This document shows, piece after piece, positions 54,232 to 64,000 of a DNA stretch of 64,000 nt. Below the pieces are notes generated by a model. That model saw nothing but the letters and a program-made list of their open reading frames with translations. It was not told the DNA's origin and ran no database searches. Source of the DNA: Rhodospirillales bacterium (GTDB lineage: Bacteria > Pseudomonadota > Alphaproteobacteria > Rhodospirillales > Defluviicoccaceae); the NCBI GenBank assembly GCA_016793925.1, contig JAEULH010000041.1, positions 33,944 through 97,943 of the forward strand, read 5' to 3'. The translations under genes and the position numbers were made by a program. Position 1 is the first letter of the stretch. Each line of letters opens with the position of its first letter.

Positions 54232-54367
54232 GCAGCGCTGCCTGTGGAAAGTGGACGCGCTGCACGTTGAGCTCTCTAAGTTGGGAGATTCCAACACGAG
54301 GGACTTCCGCCGAAAAGACCGAGAGCTTGTTGAGCGCTACTTACGAGAATGGCAGATCATCCCGTGA
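54209..54367 (+). other. Possible gene remnant after the AraC gene
   Basis: Frame 2 after the AraC stop reads a coherent, charged, protein-like stretch of about 50 residues ending CLWKVDALHVELSKLGDSNT and then RDFRRKDRELVERYLREWQI before TGA 54365-54367. There is no start codon with a ribosome site and the first part overlaps the AraC gene in another frame. Base composition is lower in GC than the surroundings. It looks like the C-terminal end of a gene whose 5' part has been lost, but could be chance. Confidence 0.3.
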
Positions 54368-54382
54368 GAGTGCTGCCACAAC

Positions 54383-55927
54383 TTAGGGCTCGACCTTCGG
54401 GATCAGGTAGGCGCGCGCCGCATCTTCCAGATTGCGCCGCTTCCGCCGCAAAAAGACCACCGGGAATGCCGTCAGCGCCAACAGCCCGTTCACCGTCGAG
54501 AGGTTGTTGACGCTGCGACGGGCGTCAAGGATCAGTTCCGACAGAACCGCGCGCTCGCTGGCCTCGCCTTCCTCCCGCACGTGGCGCAAGCGGGTGAGGG
54601 AGAAAAGGCCGATCAGCGACGCCAGGACGAAATAGAAGCCCCAGTGCCGCACGATGAGGATCGGCACGACGCCGGAGGCCTGCGGGCTGAGCCACTCCAC
54701 GACCAGCGCCAGTTCGCGCTGGGCGAAAAAGTCGGCGCACAGGCCGCCGATGATCGGGGCGGCGCCGGCGGCAAGGGCGTTGACGAGGCTCAGCACCGCC
54801 AGATAGGCCGTCGCCTCGCCCTTCGGCGCCAGCTTCAGGCCGATGTTCCCGGCCGCCAGCGTCACGCCGGCGGTCGCTATCCCCATAAGGAAATGAGCGG
54901 CCACAAGCAGATGCATGGAGTAGCGGTGCTTCTCCGGGAACATGATGAAGGTCCAGGTGAAGATGGCGAGAATGAACATCGGGCCGCAGATCGCGAGCAC
55001 CGCCTTGTTGCTGAAGCGGTCGATGGTGCGGCCCCAGAGCTGCGAGAGAAGGACGTTGGGCACAAGGGAAACGACGCTCATCGTCATGATCGTGATCATG
55101 TCCAGGTGAAGCGCCGTCAACATGAACACCGTGAAGAACGGCGCTGCGAGGTTGACCGCGAAGTTCCACGTGCCGAGGAAGGCGATCAGCCTGCGGAAGT
55201 TCGGGTCGGACAGCGGTCGGCGCAGCCTCGAGGTCAACGACGCGCGCGACGCCGGGTCCATCGACGGTTCGGGGAGTTTGTTGAGGCGGACAACCCCCAC
55301 CATCCCGAAGGCGAAGCCGATGACGATCAGCACGACATAGGCGAAACGGGTGTCCAGCGTTACCAGCCGCGGCCAGACATCGACGAGGGCGCCGCCCGAA
55401 AAGCTCAGGAGCGCGCTGAGCGCGCCGGCCATCAACAAGCGCTTGGCGAAGAAGGCGCCGAGGCGGTTTCCTGGCACGAAGTCCCGCATCCAGGAGTTCC
55501 AGCTGCATCCGGCAAAGGCGCCGAAGCCGGTGTGGAGGAACAGGCCGCCGACGAGCAACCCCACCGCGAGGTCGCTGCGGGAGACGAAGGCGGCAGCGAC
55601 CATGACGAAAAGCGACGCCCGGCTCAGCGCCTCGCCGACGATGCAGATGGCGCGCCGGCGGCGGACCGTTTCGACCAGCAAAACGGCGGGAAGCTGGAAG
55701 AACTGGGTCAGAAAAGGAAGGGCCGCAAGCAGGCCCACCGCCACATTGTTGGCTCCGACGCTCAGCGCGAAGGCGACCAGAAACGGCCCGGTGGTCAGCG
55801 TCGCCATCGCCTGACTCGCCAGCCCGTCTTCGACCATGACCCGCAGGCCGGCCTTGAGGTCCGCCTCGGAGGTGACCTCGCGGTAGGGAAATCGCCGCTC
55901 GATGCCCGCCTTCAGGCGTGACAGCAT
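54383..55927 (-). CDS. MFS transporter
   Basis: A 514-residue inner-membrane transporter with twelve TM helices and a polar N terminus of ~45 residues. The MFS loop 2-3 motif is degenerate, and a central cytoplasmic loop (about residues 210-245) separates the halves. Phrases such as SWMRDFVPGNRLGAFFAKRL resemble MFS proteins found near sugar-processing genes. It lies 114 bp after the DUF4432 gene on the same strand and may be part of the carbohydrate cluster; its substrate is unknown. ATG 55927 has a GAGGTT site. Confidence 0.8.
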   Translation of the reverse strand: MLSRLKAGIERRFPYREVTSEADLKAGLRVMVEDGLASQAMATLTTGPFLVAFALSVGANNVAVGLLAALPFLTQFFQLPAVLLVETVRRRRAICIVGEALSRASLFVMVAAAFVSRSDLAVGLLVGGLFLHTGFGAFAGCSWNSWMRDFVPGNRLGAFFAKRLLMAGALSALLSFSGGALVDVWPRLVTLDTRFAYVVLIVIGFAFGMVGVVRLNKLPEPSMDPASRASLTSRLRRPLSDPNFRRLIAFLGTWNFAVNLAAPFFTVFMLTALHLDMITIMTMSVVSLVPNVLLSQLWGRTIDRFSNKAVLAICGPMFILAIFTWTFIMFPEKHRYSMHLLVAAHFLMGIATAGVTLAAGNIGLKLAPKGEATAYLAVLSLVNALAAGAAPIIGGLCADFFAQRELALVVEWLSPQASGVVPILIVRHWGFYFVLASLIGLFSLTRLRHVREEGEASERAVLSELILDARRSVNNLSTVNGLLALTAFPVVFLRRKRRNLEDAARAYLIPKVEP

Positions 55928-56041
55928 TGCAACCTCGCGTAGCGGTCCGAAGGAATCATCGTCCGACCGCGACCGCTGAGCAAGGCTCGTGCCAGCCAGC
56001 CGGCGAAGGCGCCCGGCGACGCCTCGCCCCCGGCGGCGGGA

Positions 56042-57274
56042 TCACTCGCTTTCCGAAGCGACCTCCGGCTTCGCCACGGTCGTTGTTTTCCGCTCGCCCT
56101 CAATTGCGGCGATATCCCTGGCCGTCGCGTCGACGCTCTGCTGATCGAAGAGAATGGCGTAGTCCAGCACGAACGACCGTGATGCACCGGGCGCCAGTTT
56201 CGGTACGCGCCCGAACCTGCGCTCGATGCGGCGGGGATAGGCGAAGCCCGTTCCCGGTTCGAGGCCGGTGACGTAACCCTCCTTCAGCGTGTCGGTGTTC
56301 TTCCACAGTGAGAAGTAGGGCAAGGCGTTGACATCGTAGCTGATTGCGACGCCCCGATCGGCCGCCCGATTGCGAAGCATGACCGTCGTCGATCCGTCAT
56401 CCTTCGCGTAAGGGACGACGTTGTAGACCTGCTCGCCGAAGCCTTTGGTCGGACCCCGATAGGTCGTCCAGGTTGCCAGATCCTTCGCCGCGTCGTCGTT
56501 GAACGGCGTGACCTGCTTGACCGCCGCGACGAAGCGCGATCCCTCCTCCAGCAGCGGCGGCCCGAAGTTGCCGTGATAGATGAGCTGAAACTCGCGCTCG
56601 TAGTCGGCGCGATTGGTCAGCGTGTCGCTGATGCGCAGGCTCGAACTCCCGGGCTCGGTGGACACATCCGTCCAGGCCTCGTAGTCGACGAACTTGAAGA
56701 CCTTGTCGTCGACCCGGCCGCGGACATGGATCCGGTGCGGGGCTTCGTCATCGACGACGACCACCACCTTGGAGGCAGGCGTGTTTCCGGCGCGGCCATG
56801 CAGGGTCAGGAGTTTGCCGTCGTCCATGCCGGGATGGCCCGCCCACTCGAAACCGCAGCGGACCAGCATCTCGTTGAAGCCGTCGAGCCAGCCGAGGCCG
56901 TTGCGGCTGTCGAGGTTGACGAAGGCGGGGTTGACGATCTCGTCCACCGGCGAGTCCCAGCCCAGCGTCACGTCCCCGCTCTGGACACGAAAGACGTTCA
57001 TCCCGCGCGTCGGTATGACGGAAAAGGTCATCCTGCCGTTGTCGACCTCGATGACCTCGACGCCCTCCTGCTTGCCGCCGTGCAGGGTCCGCGTGCTGAT
57101 ACTGAAGCCTTGGCCGGAGGTGACGCCCAGATCCTTGCTCGATATCGAGCGGTCCTGGTCCCGGATTGAGGTCGCCGAGTCGACCAGGACGAACTCCTTC
57201 GCGGCAACCGGCGCCGCGCTCAGGAAGAGGCAGGCAAGCGCCGTGGCAAGCGCCGTGGCCAGATGTGCTTGCAT
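56042..57274 (-). CDS. Secreted DUF4432/aldose 1-epimerase-like protein
   Basis: A 410-residue protein with a signal peptide (about residues 1-25, ending PVAAKEF). The DUF4432 family shares the galactose mutarotase fold; segments such as DNGRMTFSVIPTRGMNVFRV, LGWLDGFNEMLVRCGFEWAG and FQLIYHGNFGPPLLEEGS match it. Mutarotases interconvert sugar anomers; here a periplasmic sugar-acid or sugar epimerase acting before import is plausible. It follows fruA by 12 bp with its own GAGGAGG site, so it is the last or next-to-last gene of the fructose operon. Confidence 0.82.
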   Translation of the reverse strand: MQAHLATALATALACLFLSAAPVAAKEFVLVDSATSIRDQDRSISSKDLGVTSGQGFSISTRTLHGGKQEGVEVIEVDNGRMTFSVIPTRGMNVFRVQSGDVTLGWDSPVDEIVNPAFVNLDSRNGLGWLDGFNEMLVRCGFEWAGHPGMDDGKLLTLHGRAGNTPASKVVVVVDDEAPHRIHVRGRVDDKVFKFVDYEAWTDVSTEPGSSSLRISDTLTNRADYEREFQLIYHGNFGPPLLEEGSRFVAAVKQVTPFNDDAAKDLATWTTYRGPTKGFGEQVYNVVPYAKDDGSTTVMLRNRAADRGVAISYDVNALPYFSLWKNTDTLKEGYVTGLEPGTGFAYPRRIERRFGRVPKLAPGASRSFVLDYAILFDQQSVDATARDIAAIEGERKTTTVAKPEVASESE

Positions 57275-57286
57275 GGCCGACCTCCT

Positions 57287-59095
57287 CTACTGCACCGAGC
57301 CGCGCGCGGCGGTGAGGCGGCCCGTCGGCTGGGGCTCGTCGAGCGGCCGCTTGACGATCACCAGCGCGATCGCCGTCACCACCGTACCGGTGACGATGGC
57401 GAGCGCGTACCAGCCGAGGTGGCTTACCGCGTTCGGAATGGCGAGAACGAAGACGCCGCCGTGAGGCGCCCGCAGGCCGCAGCCGAAATACATCGACATC
57501 GCGCCGGCGACGGCCGACCCCGCGACCATCGACGGGATGACGCGGAGCGGATCCTTGGCGGCGAACGGGATGGCGCCTTCGGTTATGAAGGACAGGCCGA
57601 GGACGCCGGCGGCCTTGCCGGCCTCGCGTTCCGCCTGGGTGAAGCGGTTGCGGCCGATGACCGTGGCGACGCAGATGCCGAGCGGCGGGGTCATGCCCGC
57701 CGCCATCACGGCGGCCATCGGCGCGAACGTGTCGCTGGTCAGCAGGCCGATCGAGAAGGCATAGGCCGCCTTGTTGACCGGCCCGCCCATGTCCACCGCC
57801 ATCATCCCGCCGAGCAGCAGGCCGAGCAGGACGGCGTTGGTCGTGCCCATGCCCTGGAGGAAGGCGGTCAGCCCTTCCATGATGGCGCGGACCGGACCGC
57901 CGACGACGTAGACCATGGCCAGGCCGACCACGAGGGTCGACAGCAACGGGATGATCAGCACCGGCTTGAGGCCCTCGAAATTGACCGGCAGCCTGATGTA
58001 GTCGCGCATCCACTTGGCGACGTAGCCGGCGAGGAAGCCCGAGATGATCCCGCCGAGGAAGCCCGCTTGCAGATTGATGGCGAGCATCCCGCCGATCAGG
58101 CCGGGCGCCAGACCCGGCCGGTCGGCGATGGAATAGGCGATGAACCCGGAGAGGACCGGAACCATGATCGCGAAGGCGGCACCGCCGCCGATCGACATCA
58201 GCGCCGCCGCCAGCGTGCCTTCCTGCTTGAACGCCTCGATTCCGAAGACGAAGGACAAGGCGATCGTCAGGCCGCCGGCGACGACGATCGGCAGCATGTA
58301 GGACACGCCGGTGAGCAGGTGCTTGTACGGCCCGGTTCCCTTTTCGGCCGGTTTCGCCTTCGCTGGCCGGGAAGCGGCCGCGGGCGCGGCCGCCGACGCC
58401 GCAGGGCTCGCCAGCGCGGCCTCGATGACGGTTCCCGCCTCCTTGACCGCGGCGCCGACCGAGGTCTGGTACAGTGGCTTGCCGGCGAAGCGATCCAGGT
58501 CGACGTGCGTGTCGGCGGCGATGATCACAACGTCGGCGTTGGCGATGTCCTCCTCGCTGAGCTGGTTCTTTGCCCCGACCGAGCCCTGGGTCTCGACCTT
58601 GATCGTGTGATTGGCGGCGGCCGCCGTCTTCTTCAAAGCCTCGGCCGCCATGAACGTGTGGGCGATGCCGGTTGGGCAGGCTGTGATCGCGACGATGCGC
58701 TTGCCGGCCGCCGGCTTCTCCTCCGCCGCCGCCGGCTGCGCGCGCTCCGGCGCCGGTGCCGCCGGCAAGTCCGCCGGACGCTCGGCGACGCCGGCTTCGG
58801 CGAGCGCCTCCCGGATCACCGGCTCGGTTTCGCGGATCGCGCGGCTGGTCGAGGTCTCGAAAACCGGCATGCCCTCGAAGCGGGTCCGCTCGACGTGGAT
58901 GTCCGCGGCAAGGATCACGACATCCGCCGCGGCGATGGTCTCGTCGTCAAGGGGATCGCTGGTGCCCTCCGCGCCCTGGCACTCGATCCTGACGGTATGG
59001 CCCATCATTCGCCCGACGTTGCGGATGGCTTCGGCGGCCATCAGGGAATGTGCGATACCGGTGGGACAGGCGGTCACGCCGACGATGTTTGCCAA
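57287..59095 (-). CDS. fruA: Fructose-specific PTS enzyme IIBC
   Basis: A 602-residue membrane protein with two N-terminal EIIB domains and a C-terminal EIIC. The first (IIB') has VTACPTGIAHSLMA at Cys10. The second has ITACPTGIAHTFMA at Cys140, the phosphorylation site. EIIC (from about residue 245) has around ten TM helices with GLIGGMLAINLQAGFLGGI and GGPVNKAAYAFSIGLLTSD. It imports fructose as fructose-1-phosphate. The duplicated IIB layout matches enterobacterial FruA. Start is TTG 59095 with GGAGGAGG 8 bases upstream. Confidence 0.95.
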   Translation of the reverse strand: MANIVGVTACPTGIAHSLMAAEAIRNVGRMMGHTVRIECQGAEGTSDPLDDETIAAADVVILAADIHVERTRFEGMPVFETSTSRAIRETEPVIREALAEAGVAERPADLPAAPAPERAQPAAAEEKPAAGKRIVAITACPTGIAHTFMAAEALKKTAAAANHTIKVETQGSVGAKNQLSEEDIANADVVIIAADTHVDLDRFAGKPLYQTSVGAAVKEAGTVIEAALASPAASAAAPAAASRPAKAKPAEKGTGPYKHLLTGVSYMLPIVVAGGLTIALSFVFGIEAFKQEGTLAAALMSIGGGAAFAIMVPVLSGFIAYSIADRPGLAPGLIGGMLAINLQAGFLGGIISGFLAGYVAKWMRDYIRLPVNFEGLKPVLIIPLLSTLVVGLAMVYVVGGPVRAIMEGLTAFLQGMGTTNAVLLGLLLGGMMAVDMGGPVNKAAYAFSIGLLTSDTFAPMAAVMAAGMTPPLGICVATVIGRNRFTQAEREAGKAAGVLGLSFITEGAIPFAAKDPLRVIPSMVAGSAVAGAMSMYFGCGLRAPHGGVFVLAIPNAVSHLGWYALAIVTGTVVTAIALVIVKRPLDEPQPTGRLTAARGSVQ

Positions 59096-59114
59096 CTTCG
59101 TGTCCTCCTCCGCG

Positions 59115-60068
59115 TTATTCCTCTATTCGCTTCGTCGCAACCTGGCCGCAGATGTCCTCGATCACGGCGCGCGCCGGCAGTCGCGGGCCGATCTCGCCGA
59201 GGGCGCCGACGGAGAAGGCCGTCGCCAGTCGCGCGCAGTCTTCGAGGGCCAGGTTGCGCAGGCAGGCGTCGACGATGCCGGCGACCATCGCATCGCCGGC
59301 GCCGACGGTGCTCTTGACCGCGACCGGCGGCGGCGCGGCATGAACGGCCTGGGCGCCGTCGACGAAGATGGCGCCCTTTGCGCCCATCGAGACGACCACC
59401 AGGTCGATCCCGCGCCGCCGCAGGTCGCGGGCCGCGTCGACCACGGCCCGTTCGCCCTCGAGCGGACGGCCGACCAGTTCGGTGAGCTCGTCGATGTTCG
59501 GCTTGATCACGTCGGGCCCGGTATCGATCGCATCGACAAACGCAGCGCCGCTGGTGTCGAGGACGACCTTGCGGCCGCGCGATTTCAAAAGCCGGATCAG
59601 GTCCCGGTAGCTCGACGGCGGCAAACCCGAGGGGAGACTCCCGGAAAGCACGAACCATTCGGCGTCCTGCTCGATCAGATCCTCGATCGCCATGGTCACC
59701 GCGGCGAGATCGTCGGGCCCGACCGCAACCCCCGGAAAGTTGATGTCGGTCACCCGGTTGGAGACGTCGTCGACGATCTTGACGTTGACCCGCGTCTGTC
59801 CCGGTACGCAGACGAAGCGATCCGCCAAGTTCTTCTCGTCGAACAGGCGGACGAACAGCTCGACATTGCCGGCGCCGAGCAGGCCGGTGACGGCGACGGC
59901 ATGGCCGAACCCGGCGAGAAAGGAGGCGACGTTGACGCCCTTGCCGCCGGCGTCGGACTGCTCCCAGACGACGCGATTGACCGCGCCGGCGGTGAAGTTG
60001 GGGACGCTCGCGGTCTGATCGATCGCGGCGTTGAGACTGACGGTGACGATGCGCGGCGCAGCGGCCAT
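59115..60068 (-). CDS. fruK: 1-Phosphofructokinase
   Basis: A 317-residue PfkB-family sugar kinase. Features: TVSLNAAIDQTASVPNF at the start, GGKGVNVASFLAGFG, the substrate loop LSGSLPSGLPPSSYRDLI, and the ATP/anion hole VGAGDAMVAGIVDACLRN with the catalytic Asp. It phosphorylates fructose-1-phosphate to fructose-1,6-bisphosphate. The order fruB-fruK-fruA is conserved. ATG 60068 has GGGGAG upstream; it sits 37 bp after fruB and 19 bp before fruA. Confidence 0.94.
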   Translation of the reverse strand: MAAAPRIVTVSLNAAIDQTASVPNFTAGAVNRVVWEQSDAGGKGVNVASFLAGFGHAVAVTGLLGAGNVELFVRLFDEKNLADRFVCVPGQTRVNVKIVDDVSNRVTDINFPGVAVGPDDLAAVTMAIEDLIEQDAEWFVLSGSLPSGLPPSSYRDLIRLLKSRGRKVVLDTSGAAFVDAIDTGPDVIKPNIDELTELVGRPLEGERAVVDAARDLRRRGIDLVVVSMGAKGAIFVDGAQAVHAAPPPVAVKSTVGAGDAMVAGIVDACLRNLALEDCARLATAFSVGALGEIGPRLPARAVIEDICGQVATKRIEE

Positions 60069-60105
60069 GGCACGGCTCCCCTTGCTCACCGGTGACCGGG
60101 TCCGC

Positions 60106-62583
<2,478 letters not shown>

Positions 62584-62670
62584 CCTGTCCTTCCTCCCAT
62601 TCTTCTGGCTTCTTTATTGCCTTGTCGCCGCTGCCGGCGCTCCGCCCGGAAGCACCTTTCGTTCGGTTGA

Positions 62671-64000
62671 CTAGAAGATCAGGCTTGCCTCGAAGCCGAC
62701 GACAAGAGCGTTGTCGATGTCGTCCTCGCCGTTCGGGGTGACGACATACTGGACCGCAGGCCTGAAATAGACAGCGGGCGTGATCTGGAACTGATGGTTC
62801 AGTTCGATCGTCGTCTCGGTCTTCTGCCTCTCCAGGCCGGCCTCATGGCGGGCGTCGCTCAAGGCGTCGCTGAACCAGGCGTTGTGAACGCCGAACGCGG
62901 TCTTGTCGTAGGGCCGGGACTTGATGAGACCCGTATAGACCGCGCCGCCCGAAGCGTAATACGGGATCGTGTTGTGCTTGTCGTCGGGGCTCATCACGAA
63001 GGCGGTGAAAAGCGTCAGGCCCTGCTCGGTCCTGTTGGGCTCACGGTAGACCATCTGGTCGAAGAGCAGGTAGACGCCGCTGTTGCCCGAGAACTTTTCG
63101 CCGGGCAGGCCGCTGACGAACGGGTTGCCGCCGTCGACGTCCTCCGCGACGTTGCGGAAGTCGCCGGTATGGTAGTAGCCGCCGAGCTTGTAGTGGCCCG
63201 GCAGGTCGAACAGGCCCTGCTCCGGCGTGTAGCCGAATTCGCTCAGGATCAAGACGCCGTTGTCGCCGAAGGTGAAGTTGGTGCCGTGCTTGTTGTTGTC
63301 TTGGCCGGCGTTGTTGCTCTGGCTGACGTCGCCGTCGTAAACGCCGACCTGGAGGTACGTTTCCTGGGTCGGCCGCACCTTGGCGCGGGCACCCCAAACC
63401 GCCGTCGGGTAGGCCGTGATCCCATCGGGAAGGTTGAAGAACGGCGACGGCGGCTGGCCGCAGATGCCGTTGGTGATGAACTGGCAATAGAGGGGCGAGG
63501 TGAGGAAGTCTTCGGTTGCGGCGAGCCGGCCATAGGCAAGGTTGAGCCGGTCTTCGAACAGCGCGGTGATGAACTGGGCCTGCACCAGCCGGAGGCGCTG
63601 GCCGCCGCCATAGAGCTGCTGCACGCTGATGGCGTTGCCGATGTCCTAGGCGCTCAGGCTGTTGCCGGTGCGCTGCGAGCCGCCGATGCGAAAGGTGGTC
63701 TTCGGGACGCCGAGCAGCCGATCGAGGTCGAAGTTGGCCTCCAGCGAGACGTTGTGGACGTAGCTCTCGCCCTGCTGCCGGCCGCCGATGGGGTTGGCCA
63801 TGAACTCCATGGCATAGCCGCCGCGGACGGTGACGCCTTGCTCGGCGAGCCAGGTCCGGGCGCCGAACCAGTCGCCGCTGACGTTGGTGGAGAGATCGTA
63901 GCGGGGCCCCGGCGCCGCGCCCTCCGGAGGCGAAAGCGGCGTCTCTGGGGTCACCCGCTCCGGCTCCTGGGCGGAACTCGGCGCAGGCACCGCGGCTATG
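62671..64000 (-). pseudogene. OprB-type carbohydrate porin interrupted by one in-frame amber codon, 5' end beyond the window
   Basis: Two pieces in one frame, 63646-64000 and 62671-63645, make a near-complete outer-membrane carbohydrate-selective porin. The first has YDLSTNVSGDWFGARTWLAE and VHNVSLEANFDLDRLLG. The second has DIGNAISVQQLYGGGQRLRL and ends ALVVGFEASLIF with a terminal Phe. Between them TAG 63648-63646 interrupts NSLSA and DIGNA. The joined protein reads smoothly across the stop, so a CAG-to-TAG change (or a sequencing error) is likely. The signal peptide runs off the window edge (AVPAPSSAQE). It is the upstream gene of the fructose operon, 87 bp before fruB. Confidence 0.82.

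Overview
The window is about 64 kb of GC-rich, densely coding bacterial chromosome. It looks like a free-living Alphaproteobacterium, possibly in or near the Rhodospirillales. The lineage call is inferred from the fused EIIA-HPr-EI fructose phosphotransferase, the TAXI-TRAP transporter, the ZnuABC layout and the general protein style. I see no rRNA, tRNA, CRISPR array, insertion sequence or phage gene. Genes are often packed with ATGA, GTGA or TTGA overlaps, and several start with TTG preceded by a clear Shine-Dalgarno sequence.

Left part (1-10 kb): a surface-polysaccharide locus. One plus-strand operon holds a GT4-like glycosyltransferase, three tandem CgeB-family glycosyltransferases and a UDP-xylose synthase-type SDR. 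Facing it are a PhzF-like protein, a sulfotransferase and an O-antigen ligase/polymerase. An atypical SDR, an acyl carrier protein and an L,D-transpeptidase follow. From 11 to 26 kb come housekeeping and transport genes: an MscS-type channel with a hexanucleotide repeat in its coding sequence, a small Lpp-like lipoprotein, EttA, two tandem cytochromes c, a UspA protein, a fused TRAP permease with its TAXI binding protein, a class III aminotransferase and a FadL-type porin.

Middle (26-37 kb): a small XRE regulator with a strong terminator, a second sulfotransferase, methylmalonyl-CoA decarboxylase (scpB), then a compact three-gene exopolysaccharide operon read on the minus strand. Its first gene encodes a zinc-ribbon protein with a degenerate GGDEF-like C terminus. 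It is followed by a processive GT2 synthase and an HlyD-type membrane fusion protein. Its promoter has a near-consensus -35/-10 pair with an inverted repeat inside the spacer. A MAPEG protein, divergent znuA/znuCB and a GH13 alpha-glucosidase complete this part.

Right part (37-64 kb): a 12-gene minus-strand respiratory operon encodes Alternative Complex III (actABCDEF), a small uncharacterised membrane protein, a SCO copper chaperone and a caa3-type cytochrome c oxidase (subunits II, I, III, IV). Together these would oxidise quinol and reduce oxygen without a bc1 complex. Next are a secreted MsrA, a CDF metal exporter, an FAD-linked oxidoreductase with a divergent AraC regulator, and an MFS transporter. 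The window ends with a fructose PTS operon: OprB-type porin, multiphosphoryl transfer protein, 1-phosphofructokinase, EIIBC and a DUF4432-type epimerase. The porin reading frame carries one in-frame amber codon and runs off the right edge.

Most worth following up: the CgeB/UXS operon, the zinc-ribbon/degenerate-GGDEF exopolysaccharide operon with its promoter-embedded operator, the uncharacterised protein in the ACIII-caa3 operon, and the amber codon in the porin.
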